DNA of 64,000 nt, taken from positions 2,790,001 to 2,854,000 of the forward strand of contig NZ_CP104307.1 in NCBI RefSeq assembly GCF_025252405.1, given 5' to 3'. The stretch is from Flavobacterium sp. TR2 (GTDB lineage: Bacteria; Bacteroidota; Bacteroidia; Flavobacteriales; Flavobacteriaceae). Below the pieces are notes generated by a model. The model was not told where the DNA came from. It did no database searches and worked only from the letters and a program-made list of their open reading frames with translations. Numbering within the stretch: the stretch's first letter is position 1; each line of letters starts with the position of its first letter. Positions 17,432 to 25,159 of the stretch are shown here, one piece after another. The translations under genes were made by a program, and so were the position numbers.

Positions 17432-18061
17432 TTACTTAAAGAGCTGATTTAGACTGACCGATTTCTTTTCTTTTAGCTTTTTTACAATCTTAAGAAAGGC
17501 AATCGCAGTAATGTACGCATCACCCAAAGCAGTATGACGGTCTTTTTTTGAAATATCAAATTTATCAGCCAGATCGTCTAGGGTATAATGATCTTTTCGC
17601 TCAAATAAATGCGATTGAATTAAAGTCTTTTTGTATAAATATGCCGTATCTAAAGTTTTGTTTTGCAATTGAGGCAGTCCATTACGTTCTAAAGCTTTAT
17701 TGATCATCATAACATCAAAAATGGTATGATGTGCAATGATTATAGAATCTCCTAAAAAATCTAAAAACTGCTGTAAAGCTTCTAGTTCAGTCGGACGTTT
17801 GATAAGCAGATCTTTTAAAATGCCATGAATTTGAGCTGTCGATTTATCATAATGATCTTGTTCCAAATAAACCTCAAAAGTTTCCTGAATATTAATAGAC
17901 CCGTTTTGAAGAACCAGTGCTCCAATGCACAAAATGCGGTCGTTATCGTAGTCAAATCCTGTAGTTTCGGTATCTAGAACTACAAAACGAGTCTCTTCGA
18001 TGGTAACACTTTCATCGAACAGATTATTTTCTTCTTTCTTCCAAAAATTGAATAAACTCAT
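17432..18061 (-). CDS. DEDDh 3'-5' exonuclease (DNA polymerase III epsilon-like)
   Basis: The 209-residue protein has the DEDDh motifs: VVLDTETTGFD (Exo I), HHTIFDVMMINKAL (Exo II) and HTALGDAYITA (Exo III with the His). It is a stand-alone exonuclease rather than a polymerase subunit of known partnership. Its ATG overlaps the TAA of the upstream cNMP/CBS/DUF294 gene by one base, so translation is coupled. Homologous pairs of this kind recur in other bacteria, which suggests a shared nucleotide-signalling role; that is inference. Confidence 0.92.
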   Translation of the reverse strand: MSLFNFWKKEENNLFDESVTIEETRFVVLDTETTGFDYDNDRILCIGALVLQNGSINIQETFEVYLEQDHYDKSTAQIHGILKDLLIKRPTELEALQQFLDFLGDSIIIAHHTIFDVMMINKALERNGLPQLQNKTLDTAYLYKKTLIQSHLFERKDHYTLDDLADKFDISKKDRHTALGDAYITAIAFLKIVKKLKEKKSVSLNQLFK

Positions 18062-19980
18062 TATACCAGATTTGAGATATTAAAACGAACCGAAATCAGT
18101 TCCTGAAGCTCTTTAATAGTTTTAAAAGTACGTTTCAGCTTAATTTTTTCCATTTTGGTTAAAGATTCCAGCTCGATAAACTGTCCAGAGTCATGATGCA
18201 GCAATCCTTGTTTGGTTCTAAATTTTAATAGCGCCTTAAACGAATAAGAGCATGACAAATACAGTTCTCTATTATTTGGTTCCAATTCGGCTAATTTTTC
18301 AAAACGTTCTGCCGTATTGCTGATTCCTTTTATCGAATGAGATAAAATTAAAACGCGCGCTGCGTCGGTTAAAGGCATTAAAGCTCTTCGTTTAATATCA
18401 AAATTATCTTTATTGGCACCGTCTTGTTCAACCAAGAATTGTCTGAAGAAACCAGTTGGAGAAGGACTTTGCAAAGCACCGCTAACCAAATGCATATAAA
18501 AAATCGGATTTGCTTTCACGTTTTCGAAAATAGATTCAGACAGTTCATTAACGATTTCTGAATCACCATAAGTTTTGCTGTAATCGAAGAAAATGAATGA
18601 AAGCAGGACTTCATTTTTTCCAGGATTTGTAATCCAATGATGTACCTGAGCTTTCCATTCGTCCAAACTCATGCACCATTTCGGACTTGAAGCCATCATA
18701 TCGGCTGGGCAATAATCGTAGCCAATTTCAAAAAGGCCTTTGTTTACAAGCCTAGCAAATTTTAAGAAATAAATTTTAGTTTCTTCTTTAAAAACTTCGT
18801 TTACATTTTCATAAACAATCGCATTATCCTGATCAGTATGCAGCATCTGCTCACCGCGCCCTTGGCTTCCGAGCGCGAGCCAAGCAAATTTTACAGGCGG
18901 CGGACTGCTCATTTTTTCCAGACAGATTTCTATAACTCGAGTAGTGCAGGCTTCATTCAATTCTGTAATGATTTTGGTAATCAATGTCATCGGAATATTT
19001 TGATCCAAATAACCTTGAAGAAGCTGCATGATTCGGTTACGAATTGGTTTTATTTCTTTGATTTTTTTAGTGCGTTTCAGAGCCTTTATCAAAACTGCTG
19101 GATTATTTCCGAGCGCTACCATCACGTCATGTTTCGATAAAATTCCTACTGCTTTTGTGTTTACGGTTCCGTCCTTGGTCAAACACAAATGACTGATATT
19201 GCTTTTCATCATAGCCATCTGCGCCTCTGTGACCGTCATTTTTTTTGGATACGTAATAACAGGTTTTATCATTATCGTTTCGGCGGTTGTGGTTATCGGA
19301 AAATCGCCGGTAACAATTTTGTTTCGAAGGTCTTTATCCGTCAAAATGCCAATTGGAAGCATTTCATCTACAATCAAAATAGCTCCCACTTTTTTCTTAT
19401 TCATGATTTTTGCAATATCCTTAACGGTTGTTGACGGACTGCAGGTTACGATTTTTTTCGAATATTTGATAGGTGCCAAATCAAAAGAATGATTGCTAGA
19501 ATGCAGATTTTCATTCAGCTGATCGTCGCCATATAATTTATCTTTATGAATATCTGAATAGGGGTTTCGGGTATTAGAAGCGTAACTTTCAATCAGGAAA
19601 TTGCCGACATTTCTATTTTCAAGCGCATAAGGCTTAAAAACGGCAATAGGAATGGCGTACAAAATACTCTCTTCATGCGCCACTGCTTCCATAACATAAT
19701 TTTCCTGTGCCAAAAGCGGACGAAGTCCAAAAATGTCGCCTTCATCGCACATATCTAAAACGGTGTTTTTGGTGCTTTTTTTGAGGGCAACAGCACCTTT
19801 ATGCACGACATAAAAAGAGTCATGCGTTTTGTCGTTCTCGGCAAAAATTACAGCATCTTTTTCTTTATATAGAATTGAAATTTGTTCAGACAGCTTTTCT
19901 AAATCTCTCTGATGCAGAAAATTAAACGGCGGAAAACCCTTTAAAAAGTCAGCAACTCTCTGCGAAATGGTATTTTTCAT
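18061..19980 (-). CDS. cNMP-binding, CBS and DUF294 putative nucleotidyltransferase
   Basis: The 639-residue soluble protein has four modules. A cyclic-nucleotide-binding fold covers about residues 15-130 (FAENDKTHDSFYVVHKG). Two CBS domains cover about 170-290 (VGAILIVDEMLPIGILTDKDLR, VGILSKHDV). A DUF294 nucleotidyltransferase core covers about 310-470, with LGSQGRGEQMLHTDQDNA holding the GS...D-x-D pattern. DUF294_C covers about 490-630. The arrangement parallels GlnD-like signalling nucleotidyltransferases, but the target is unknown. It is the first gene of a coupled pair with the exonuclease. Confidence 0.9.
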   Translation of the reverse strand: MKNTISQRVADFLKGFPPFNFLHQRDLEKLSEQISILYKEKDAVIFAENDKTHDSFYVVHKGAVALKKSTKNTVLDMCDEGDIFGLRPLLAQENYVMEAVAHEESILYAIPIAVFKPYALENRNVGNFLIESYASNTRNPYSDIHKDKLYGDDQLNENLHSSNHSFDLAPIKYSKKIVTCSPSTTVKDIAKIMNKKKVGAILIVDEMLPIGILTDKDLRNKIVTGDFPITTTAETIMIKPVITYPKKMTVTEAQMAMMKSNISHLCLTKDGTVNTKAVGILSKHDVMVALGNNPAVLIKALKRTKKIKEIKPIRNRIMQLLQGYLDQNIPMTLITKIITELNEACTTRVIEICLEKMSSPPPVKFAWLALGSQGRGEQMLHTDQDNAIVYENVNEVFKEETKIYFLKFARLVNKGLFEIGYDYCPADMMASSPKWCMSLDEWKAQVHHWITNPGKNEVLLSFIFFDYSKTYGDSEIVNELSESIFENVKANPIFYMHLVSGALQSPSPTGFFRQFLVEQDGANKDNFDIKRRALMPLTDAARVLILSHSIKGISNTAERFEKLAELEPNNRELYLSCSYSFKALLKFRTKQGLLHHDSGQFIELESLTKMEKIKLKRTFKTIKELQELISVRFNISNLV

Positions 19981-20040
19981 TTGGTTAGATTAAAGTTCTA
20001 ATGTACTATTTAAAATAGAAATGTAAAAGAAACACATTCT

Positions 20041-20145
20041 TTTTTTAGCTACAAAGGAACAAAGGTGCAGAGTTGCAAAGTCTTTAAAAATGAGAATAAA
20101 AATACTTTGTGCCTTAGCGGCTTCGGGCATAAAAAAAGCCCCAAA
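20041..20145. repeat. Intergenic repeat of CTTTG/AAAGG words
   Basis: The sequence carries short related words such as ACAAAGG, AAAGGTGCAGAG and CTTTGTGCCTTAGCGG on both sides of an A-rich centre. The two sides can pair imperfectly. The same vocabulary recurs at 27995-28170, 29130-29268, 34312-34410 and 40560-40660, always between genes. The rest of 19981-20175 holds nothing else I can identify. Confidence 0.55.
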
Positions 20146-20175
20146 ACTGGAGCCTTCACTATTTTAAATTAAGTC

Positions 20176-20547
20176 TTAATCAACTTTGTAAACGGTTCCT
20201 CTTTGCTTTTCCTCAGAACCAACCAAGCCAAACTCAAAAGTATAAGAATCTTTAGAAGTCGTTAGAATTTTCATGCTGATGGCTTTTTCTTCAGCCATAT
20301 TTTTTGGATGTTTTTTCTGCAGCACATATTCGCAGTCACTTACCCAGCGAATAGTTGCCGTATCTGTTTTGCCTTCAAAAGTTTCGATTTCAATATCGTC
20401 TTTGCGTTCAAAAAAAGTTGTTTTTTTTACGCCATTGACCTCTGTTTCAAATTTGAATTTTCCAGTTTTAAAATCTTTGCAATTGTGTTCGGTATTATAA
20501 CAAGATACTAAAGCCAGTACCGGAAATAAGAATAGTATTTTTTTCAT
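20176..20547 (-). CDS. Small putative lipoprotein of unknown function
   Basis: The 123-residue protein has a lipoprotein signal MKKILFLFPVLALVSC with the lipid-modified Cys at 16. The remainder is beta-rich (KFETEVNGVKKTTFFERKDD, TATIRWVSDCEYVLQKKHPK). I recall similar flavobacterial proteins being mislabelled as DNA topoisomerase IV; nothing in this sequence supports that. It is probably an outer-membrane or periplasmic lipoprotein. The upstream 296 bases (20548-20843) hold only an imperfect hairpin near 20608-20638 and no gene. Confidence 0.8.
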   Translation of the reverse strand: MKKILFLFPVLALVSCYNTEHNCKDFKTGKFKFETEVNGVKKTTFFERKDDIEIETFEGKTDTATIRWVSDCEYVLQKKHPKNMAEEKAISMKILTTSKDSYTFEFGLVGSEEKQRGTVYKVD

Positions 20548-20843
20548 TTTAATTAAGTTGTTTTTTTAGGAGCTGATTCCTGCTGTCTGCTGTATTCCCT
20601 GTAAACAAAAACTACGGCTAAAAAGCCTTGTTTTTATAAATCGGAAAATGCCGCTTCCATCAGGGCTAGAATATTAAGATATAAGAAGAATTGTTCCAAT
20701 TGAGACAAAAATGATATTTATAAAACAAAGAAAAAATAAATTTCGCCTTTTGTTTATATCAGCTTGTTCATCAGACAATTTTGTTTGACAGAATTTAATT
20801 AAAATCCAGTAACAAAAACCTCCCATATTAGCATGATATTCGA

Positions 20844-21419
20844 TCATTTGAGCTTCTTCAATTCATCATCGGTAAAGTTCTTGATTTCTTTTTCTTTGGC
20901 AAACTTTTCAGCATTATAATTTGCAGATTTATTCCTCGGAATCGATAAGCTATTCCATTCGCTGTTTTTCAATTGTTTGGCATAAAAAACAATCTGTCCG
21001 ACATGATAAGGATAGTGTGCCAACTGACGATTTATGGCCTCAATAACCGTGTGTCCTTCGTTTCTAATATAAATGATGTCAGAAAGCTGTTCGGGTTGTA
21101 AACTTTCTAGAGCATTTTCTAGGCAAATCCAGCCTTTATTCCAAACATCTATAACCTCTTCTTTAGATTGCAAATCGTTTTCAAATTCGGCATCACGGTT
21201 TCGCCATTCTTTTTCTCCATCTGAAGTTAAAAAATCTGTCCAGCGCGAAAGCATATTGCCCGAAATGTGTTTTACGATAGTAGCAATGCTATTGGTATCA
21301 TCATTAAAAGAAACAAAAAGCTGTGGAGGTTCGAGCTGATCGATAGCTTTTTCGCCAAGCATTTTGTAATATAAAAATTGCTTTTTTACACTTTCTAGGT
21401 AAGATTTATCAGCTTTCAT
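20844..21419 (-). CDS. DUF1572 family protein (DinB-like fold)
   Basis: The 191-residue protein matches DUF1572 in the DinB/YfiT superfamily: NSIATIVKHISGNMLSRWTDFLTSDGE, then AINRQLAHYPYHVGQIVFYAK. The conserved histidines (HISGN, HYPYHVGQ) suggest a metal site; the superfamily includes thiol-dependent transferases. The start lies 11 bases after the stop of the HxlR regulator gene, so the pair forms an operon. Confidence 0.88.
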   Translation of the reverse strand: MKADKSYLESVKKQFLYYKMLGEKAIDQLEPPQLFVSFNDDTNSIATIVKHISGNMLSRWTDFLTSDGEKEWRNRDAEFENDLQSKEEVIDVWNKGWICLENALESLQPEQLSDIIYIRNEGHTVIEAINRQLAHYPYHVGQIVFYAKQLKNSEWNSLSIPRNKSANYNAEKFAKEKEIKNFTDDELKKLK

Positions 21420-21430
21420 GATCTGCTATT

Positions 21431-21781
21431 TTAAGATTGAAGTTCGATTTTGTTTTCCTGAATTAAAATTTTTCCCCAGTCATTTAGTTTCCAAAGAATC
21501 TCTACCAATTGTTTTCCAGTTTCGGTCAAAGTATATTCAACTCGTGGAGGAAGTTCGTTAAACGAATGTTTTATCAATATACCATCTTCCACCATCTCAT
21601 TTAGCTGCTGATTTAAAACACGTCGATCCACTTTTGCAATGCCGCGCAAAAATTCGCTAGGTCTTTTTTTGCCATCATTTATCTGCCAGACAATCGGAAT
21701 TTTCCATTTTCCGCTAATGGAATTTACAGCAATTTCTAGTGGACAAATTTTATTTTCGGCTTTTCGTTCCTTTGTTTGCAT
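21431..21781 (-). CDS. HxlR family winged-helix transcriptional regulator
   Basis: The 116-residue protein has the HxlR pattern CPLEIAVNSISGKWKIPIVWQ, then VDRRVLNQQLNEMVEDGIL and a wing VEYTLTETGKQL. The N-terminal Cys13 is the position where redox- or aldehyde-sensing members react. It probably regulates itself and the downstream DUF1572 gene, and perhaps the divergent repair gene. A near-palindrome lies 14 bases upstream of the start. Confidence 0.92.
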   Translation of the reverse strand: MQTKERKAENKICPLEIAVNSISGKWKIPIVWQINDGKKRPSEFLRGIAKVDRRVLNQQLNEMVEDGILIKHSFNELPPRVEYTLTETGKQLVEILWKLNDWGKILIQENKIELQS

Positions 21782-21795
21782 AAAATTGACTTTTA

Positions 21796-21810
21796 TATCC
21801 CTATGGGGTA
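21796..21810. promoter_or_regulatory. Candidate HxlR operator
   Basis: TATCCCTATGGGGTA is an inverted repeat (TATCCC/GGGGTA with one mismatch around TAT) between the HxlR gene and the divergent alkylation-repair gene. Close by, TATTGCCAG is repeated directly at 21822-21830 and 21831-21839. Location and symmetry fit an autoregulatory operator; binding is inference. Confidence 0.4.
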
Positions 21811-21912
21811 AAAATATGCGGTATTGCCAGTATTGCCAGGCTTTCCGATCTTTACAAAAATAATCAAAATTTTAAGCATAATAAACGATTGGGTGAATCA
21901 AAGTAAAAAACT

Positions 21913-22716
21913 ATGGAAGATATAAAACGTAAAGGGGCTAGGTCTGCAAAAGAGATTCCAGCTTCTGTTTTAGAACAGCTCAATAAAGGAGAAATTGAAA
22001 CAGCAAACTTGGTTGAATGGCTTGCAGTTAATCAAATTCTACTTTTAGAAAATATATTGAAGGAGTCTAATCGGACTCAATATCTGGAACCTATCATAAC
22101 AGATATTAGAAATTTGAAAAAACAAACCGTAAACACTATAAATGAAGCAATTGGAACAGGAATATTAACAGAATCAATTCTTAACAACGATTCTGATATA
22201 CTTTCAATAATGGCGACACACAAATCGGATGTGGTGAGATGCTGGTCTGCTTATACAATTGGAAAAAATCAAGAACTTAAGATTAAAGAAATTTTAAAGA
22301 AAATACAGTTTCTGTCGGCCGATAAACATTTTGGTGTCAGAGAAATTTCATGGTTAGCAATTCGATCCAACATCATAAGCAATTTAGAAGAAAGCCTTGA
22401 AATTTTACTGGAATGGACTTTTAGTAAAGATGAAAATATAAGGCGTTTCGCCACTGAAGCAACCCGGCCAAGAGGAGTTTGGTGCGAGCATATCCAAAAA
22501 CTTAAACAAGAACCAGAATTAGCTTTAAAGATTCTAGATTCTTTAAAAAGTGATCCTTCAAAATATGTGCAAGACAGTGTTGGAAACTGGCTGAATGATG
22601 CCAGTAAAACTAGGCCAGATTTTGTTATAGATTTATGCCAAAAGTGGAAAAAGGAAAATCCGACAAAAGAAACTCTTTTTATTATTAAAAAAGCGATGCG
22701 AACAATTGAAAAATAA
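21913..22716 (+). CDS. DNA alkylation repair protein, AlkD-like HEAT-repeat family
   Basis: The 267-residue all-helical protein carries the family block FGVREISWLAIRSN, DENIRRFATEATRPRGVWCEHI and SDPSKYVQDSVGNWLNDASKTRPDF. These are typical of HEAT-like repeat DNA glycosylases (AlkC/AlkD) that remove bulky or positively charged alkylated bases. The subgroup (AlkC or AlkD) cannot be fixed by eye. It is divergent from the HxlR regulator gene and may respond to it. Confidence 0.87.
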   Translation: MEDIKRKGARSAKEIPASVLEQLNKGEIETANLVEWLAVNQILLLENILKESNRTQYLEPIITDIRNLKKQTVNTINEAIGTGILTESILNNDSDILSIMATHKSDVVRCWSAYTIGKNQELKIKEILKKIQFLSADKHFGVREISWLAIRSNIISNLEESLEILLEWTFSKDENIRRFATEATRPRGVWCEHIQKLKQEPELALKILDSLKSDPSKYVQDSVGNWLNDASKTRPDFVIDLCQKWKKENPTKETLFIIKKAMRTIEK

Positions 22717-22811
22717 GGTTTGTTTTAGCCTCGAATTCAATGATTTCCACCAATTATAATTTCAATCATTTTATGCTGAAGTATAAAAACCAAAAATCGT
22801 GGCTAAAAAAT

Positions 22812-23384
22812 CTATACTATTTTAATGTCATATTTATCTAATAATCCAACAATTCCCTCGGTAGAAAACTGTGCTTTTTTCATTGGGTTGAACTCAGGGT
22901 CAATTTTATAATTGTAAGCCGTTTTAAAATTAACTCCTGCCAATTGCGTTTCATTAAAAATAGCGCCGTCAAGGTCGCAGTTATCAAAAATAGAACTCGT
23001 TAAATTCGTTCCTATAAAAGTCACTTCGCGTACAGAGGAATTGATAAACTTGGTTTTAGGCATTTTTTTATTCGAAAAAAGCGCATAATCCAGAACGCAA
23101 TCTTCAAAATATACTTGGAATAAAAAATCGTCACATTCGTTAAAAGCGATTCCGAGAAGTTTACAGTTCTTAAAAGTTACATTTTTGAGACTCGTTCCAG
23201 CCAAACTAGTCATAGACAAATTGCAGTCAATAAATTCGCAGTCTAAAAAAGTATTTGAGCCAAAATTACTGCTAGAAAAATCACAATTTTTAAACACGCA
23301 GTCTTCAAACTCCCGATTGTTTATTCGTTTATCGATGTAAACAACTTTTTCAAATGTTTTCTGAATGTGAATTAGACTTTCCAT
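22812..23384 (-). CDS. Pentapeptide repeat protein
   Basis: The 190-residue protein consists of A(D/N)LxX-type five-residue repeats, for example FEDCVFKNCDFSSSNF, FLDCEFIDCNL and IFDNCDLDGAIF. Such repeats form a right-handed quadrilateral beta-helix. MfpA, McbG and Qnr proteins share length and repeats and mimic DNA to protect gyrase. A role on the topoisomerases here is possible but unproven, and many pentapeptide proteins do other things. Cys is frequent at repeat centres. Confidence 0.9.
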   Translation of the reverse strand: MESLIHIQKTFEKVVYIDKRINNREFEDCVFKNCDFSSSNFGSNTFLDCEFIDCNLSMTSLAGTSLKNVTFKNCKLLGIAFNECDDFLFQVYFEDCVLDYALFSNKKMPKTKFINSSVREVTFIGTNLTSSIFDNCDLDGAIFNETQLAGVNFKTAYNYKIDPEFNPMKKAQFSTEGIVGLLDKYDIKIV

Positions 23385-23411
23385 ATTTATTTAGTTTAAA
23401 AAATCGAATGA

Positions 23412-23440
23412 AACCCGACGGGTTTTTAAAACCTGTCGAG
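23412..23440. repeat. Palindromic intergenic element
   Basis: An imperfect palindrome built on CGACGGGTTTTTAAAACC followed by TGTCG lies between the pentapeptide and DUF6095 genes. One base pair is mismatched. It resembles REP-like hairpins seen between flavobacterial genes. Confidence 0.5.
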
Positions 23441-23459
23441 TCTATTTTAGAAGACTAAT

Positions 23460-23681
23460 TTAGTCATTAAATATACCTTTCATAATGATTTTCAATCCCA
23501 AAAAGATCAAAAGCATAGAAGAGAGACAAGCCACAATTCCGATTCCTAAAACAAGGTAATGCCAGTTGTTGCCTTGATTCTGAAAAGCATTATAAATCAT
23601 TGTTGGACCAAGAAACATCAGAGGCAGAGCGCCCGATAAATATTTCACGCCTTTTTTTAGTAATTCTTTATTTGTAGCCAT
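23460..23681 (-). CDS. DUF6095 family small membrane protein
   Basis: The 73-residue protein has two membrane segments (about residues 13-30 and 42-66) and the pattern KGVKYLSGALPLMFLGPTMIYNAF. It resembles the DUF6095 family of Flavobacteriia, with no known function. The frame extends upstream by six lysine-rich codons to 23699; ATG at 23681 is taken as start. It lies just upstream of the pentapeptide gene on the same strand and downstream of murQ. Confidence 0.8.
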   Translation of the reverse strand: MATNKELLKKGVKYLSGALPLMFLGPTMIYNAFQNQGNNWHYLVLGIGIVACLSSMLLIFLGLKIIMKGIFND

Positions 23682-23757
23682 TTCTTTTTTTTTTTTCAAG
23701 TTTTCTTCGTTTCAAGTTATAGTTTGAAAGAACATTTCAAATTTTACAGAAAACTTT

Positions 23758-24570
23758 TTACTTTTTATAATTATCAACAGCATTTCTCACGCTGCCGTAT
23801 TTTTTTAATAATTCAGAAGCTTCTTCGTAAGAAACCGAAATTTCGTCCATAATCATTTTTACGCCGCGGTCAACGAGTTTCACATTGCTTAACTGCATAT
23901 CGACCATCTTGTTTCCTCTTACTTTTCCAAGCTGAATCATCGCAGCGGTCGAAATCATATTTAAAACCAATTTCTGTGCAGTTCCAGCCTTCATTCTAGA
24001 GCTCCCAGTTACAAACTCTGGCCCAACTACAACTTCAATAGGAAATTGTGCAGTCAATGCGAGCGGACTACCTGCATTGCAAGTTATGCATCCTGTAATG
24101 ATATTATTTTTATTGCAAGCTTCTAAACCGCTTATAACATAAGGAGTTGTGCCAGAAGCAGCGATTCCAATTACAACATCGGTTGAGGTGATTTTATGAT
24201 TTTGAAGATCAATCCAAGCATTTGTGGTGCTGTCTTCAGCGTTTTCTACAGCACGTCTTATAGCTGTATCACCACCGGCAATAATGCCATTTACTAAATC
24301 AAAAGGAACGCCAAAAGTGGGCGGACACTCTGAAGCATCGACAACACCAAGACGGCCAGAAGTTCCTGCCCCAATATAAAACAATCTGCCTCCCAGTCTT
24401 AATTTCTCGACAATCTGCGGAATCAAAGCTTCTATTTGTGGCAAAGCTTTTTCTACTGCGTAAGGAACAGTTTTGTCTTCTTGGTTAATATTAGATAACA
24501 ATTCATGAACAGACATTTTCTCTAAATGTTCATATTTTGATGCTTGTTCAGTAGTTTTCGTAAATGTCAT
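23758..24570 (-). CDS. murQ: N-acetylmuramic acid 6-phosphate etherase
   Basis: The 270-residue SIS-domain protein matches MurQ: GGRLFYIGAGTSGRLGVVDASECPPTF, GIAASGTTPYV, and EFVTGSSRMKAGTAQKLVLNM. MurQ cleaves the lactyl ether of MurNAc-6-phosphate to give GlcNAc-6-phosphate and D-lactate in peptidoglycan recycling. The frame begins at a TTG (24594) but the ATG at 24570 gives the usual N-terminus. The 590-base space upstream contains only repeats and the candidate RNA. Confidence 0.96.
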   Translation of the reverse strand: MTFTKTTEQASKYEHLEKMSVHELLSNINQEDKTVPYAVEKALPQIEALIPQIVEKLRLGGRLFYIGAGTSGRLGVVDASECPPTFGVPFDLVNGIIAGGDTAIRRAVENAEDSTTNAWIDLQNHKITSTDVVIGIAASGTTPYVISGLEACNKNNIITGCITCNAGSPLALTAQFPIEVVVGPEFVTGSSRMKAGTAQKLVLNMISTAAMIQLGKVRGNKMVDMQLSNVKLVDRGVKMIMDEISVSYEEASELLKKYGSVRNAVDNYKK

Positions 24571-24850
24571 TTTATAGTTATTTAGACTCGTCAAAATTAA
24601 TATATTTTATCTCAATCTCGCAAAGTTCAAAGCTTTATAATCTTCATTTTCTTTTAATTTTTTTTGAATGAAGACGCTTCATTGCCATCATTGTTACATA
24701 AACTAAAATATTATGATTGTTTAATATTCATGAAAGATAAACGGACAAATTAGATTTACTACAGGGAATTGCTCGAATTTCTGTTTTCGTTTCCCTATTA
24801 AAGGCATTTTTTCGGGTTACTGTTAAAACATTATGCTTTAATTTTATTGA

Positions 24851-24913
24851 TGTCACTCTGAGTAAAGTAGAAGAGTGCAACGTAATGGGCTTCGACTTCA
24901 CTCAGCCTGACAT
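24851..24913. repeat. Diverged copies of the CTGAGCGGAGTCGAAG repeat, facing each other
   Basis: A degenerate forward copy (24851-24875) and a reverse copy (24888-24913, containing CTTCGACTTCACTCAG) can fold into one hairpin. They match the group at 1711-1869. The bases from 24571 to 24850 hold no gene or recognised element. Confidence 0.6.
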
Positions 24914-24946
24914 GGTAAAGAGAACTTCTAATATGAAATTTCAAAC

Positions 24947-25036
24947 CTGATCCCGAAGCTTCGAGAGAAACTTGATCTCGAAGCTTCGGGAGAAACATGA
25001 AACTTTCTCCCGAAGCTTCGGGAGAAACATGAAACG
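24947..25036. repeat. Three tandem copies of a palindromic unit (TCCCGAAGCTTCGGGA core)
   Basis: Cores lie at 24951, 24976 and 25008. The last (25008-25023) is a perfect 16-base palindrome; the other two carry single changes. Each core is followed by GAGAAAC or GAAACATGAAAC. A fourth copy lies at 40796-40828. Confidence 0.85.
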
Positions 25037-25041
25037 TTTTT

Positions 25042-25155
25042 GCGTGAGGGATAGGAGCTGGTTACCGAAGTAGCGCGGATAGCCCGACAGCGTCCCGATA
25101 AGAGGGCGAATAACCTCAAAGTAAATTTGCCCTCTTATCGGGATGGTGGCACGCC
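25042..25155 (+). ncRNA. Candidate structured RNA
   Basis: Bases 25042-25092 (GCGTGAGGG, then GGAGCTGG, GCGCGGATAGCCCGAC) resemble a conserved intergenic block I recall from flavobacterial genomes. They are followed by a strong hairpin, TCCCGATAAGAGGGC (25093-25107) with its exact complement at 25129-25143. GCGTG at 25042-25046 can pair with CACGC (25150-25154) and close the whole element. It ends 5 bases before the 3' end of the ZIP gene, so on the other strand it would be that gene's 3' UTR. Strand and identity are inference; the Flavo-1 motif is one family to compare. Confidence 0.45.
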
Positions 25156-25159
25156 CAAA

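Noticed and set aside
20176..20547. DNA topoisomerase IV annotation for the small lipoprotein
   Set aside because: No topoisomerase motif; it is a lipoprotein of 123 residues.
24947..25036. CRISPR array from the three repeated units
   Set aside because: Units are palindromic and directly abutting, without unique spacers, and there are no cas genes.
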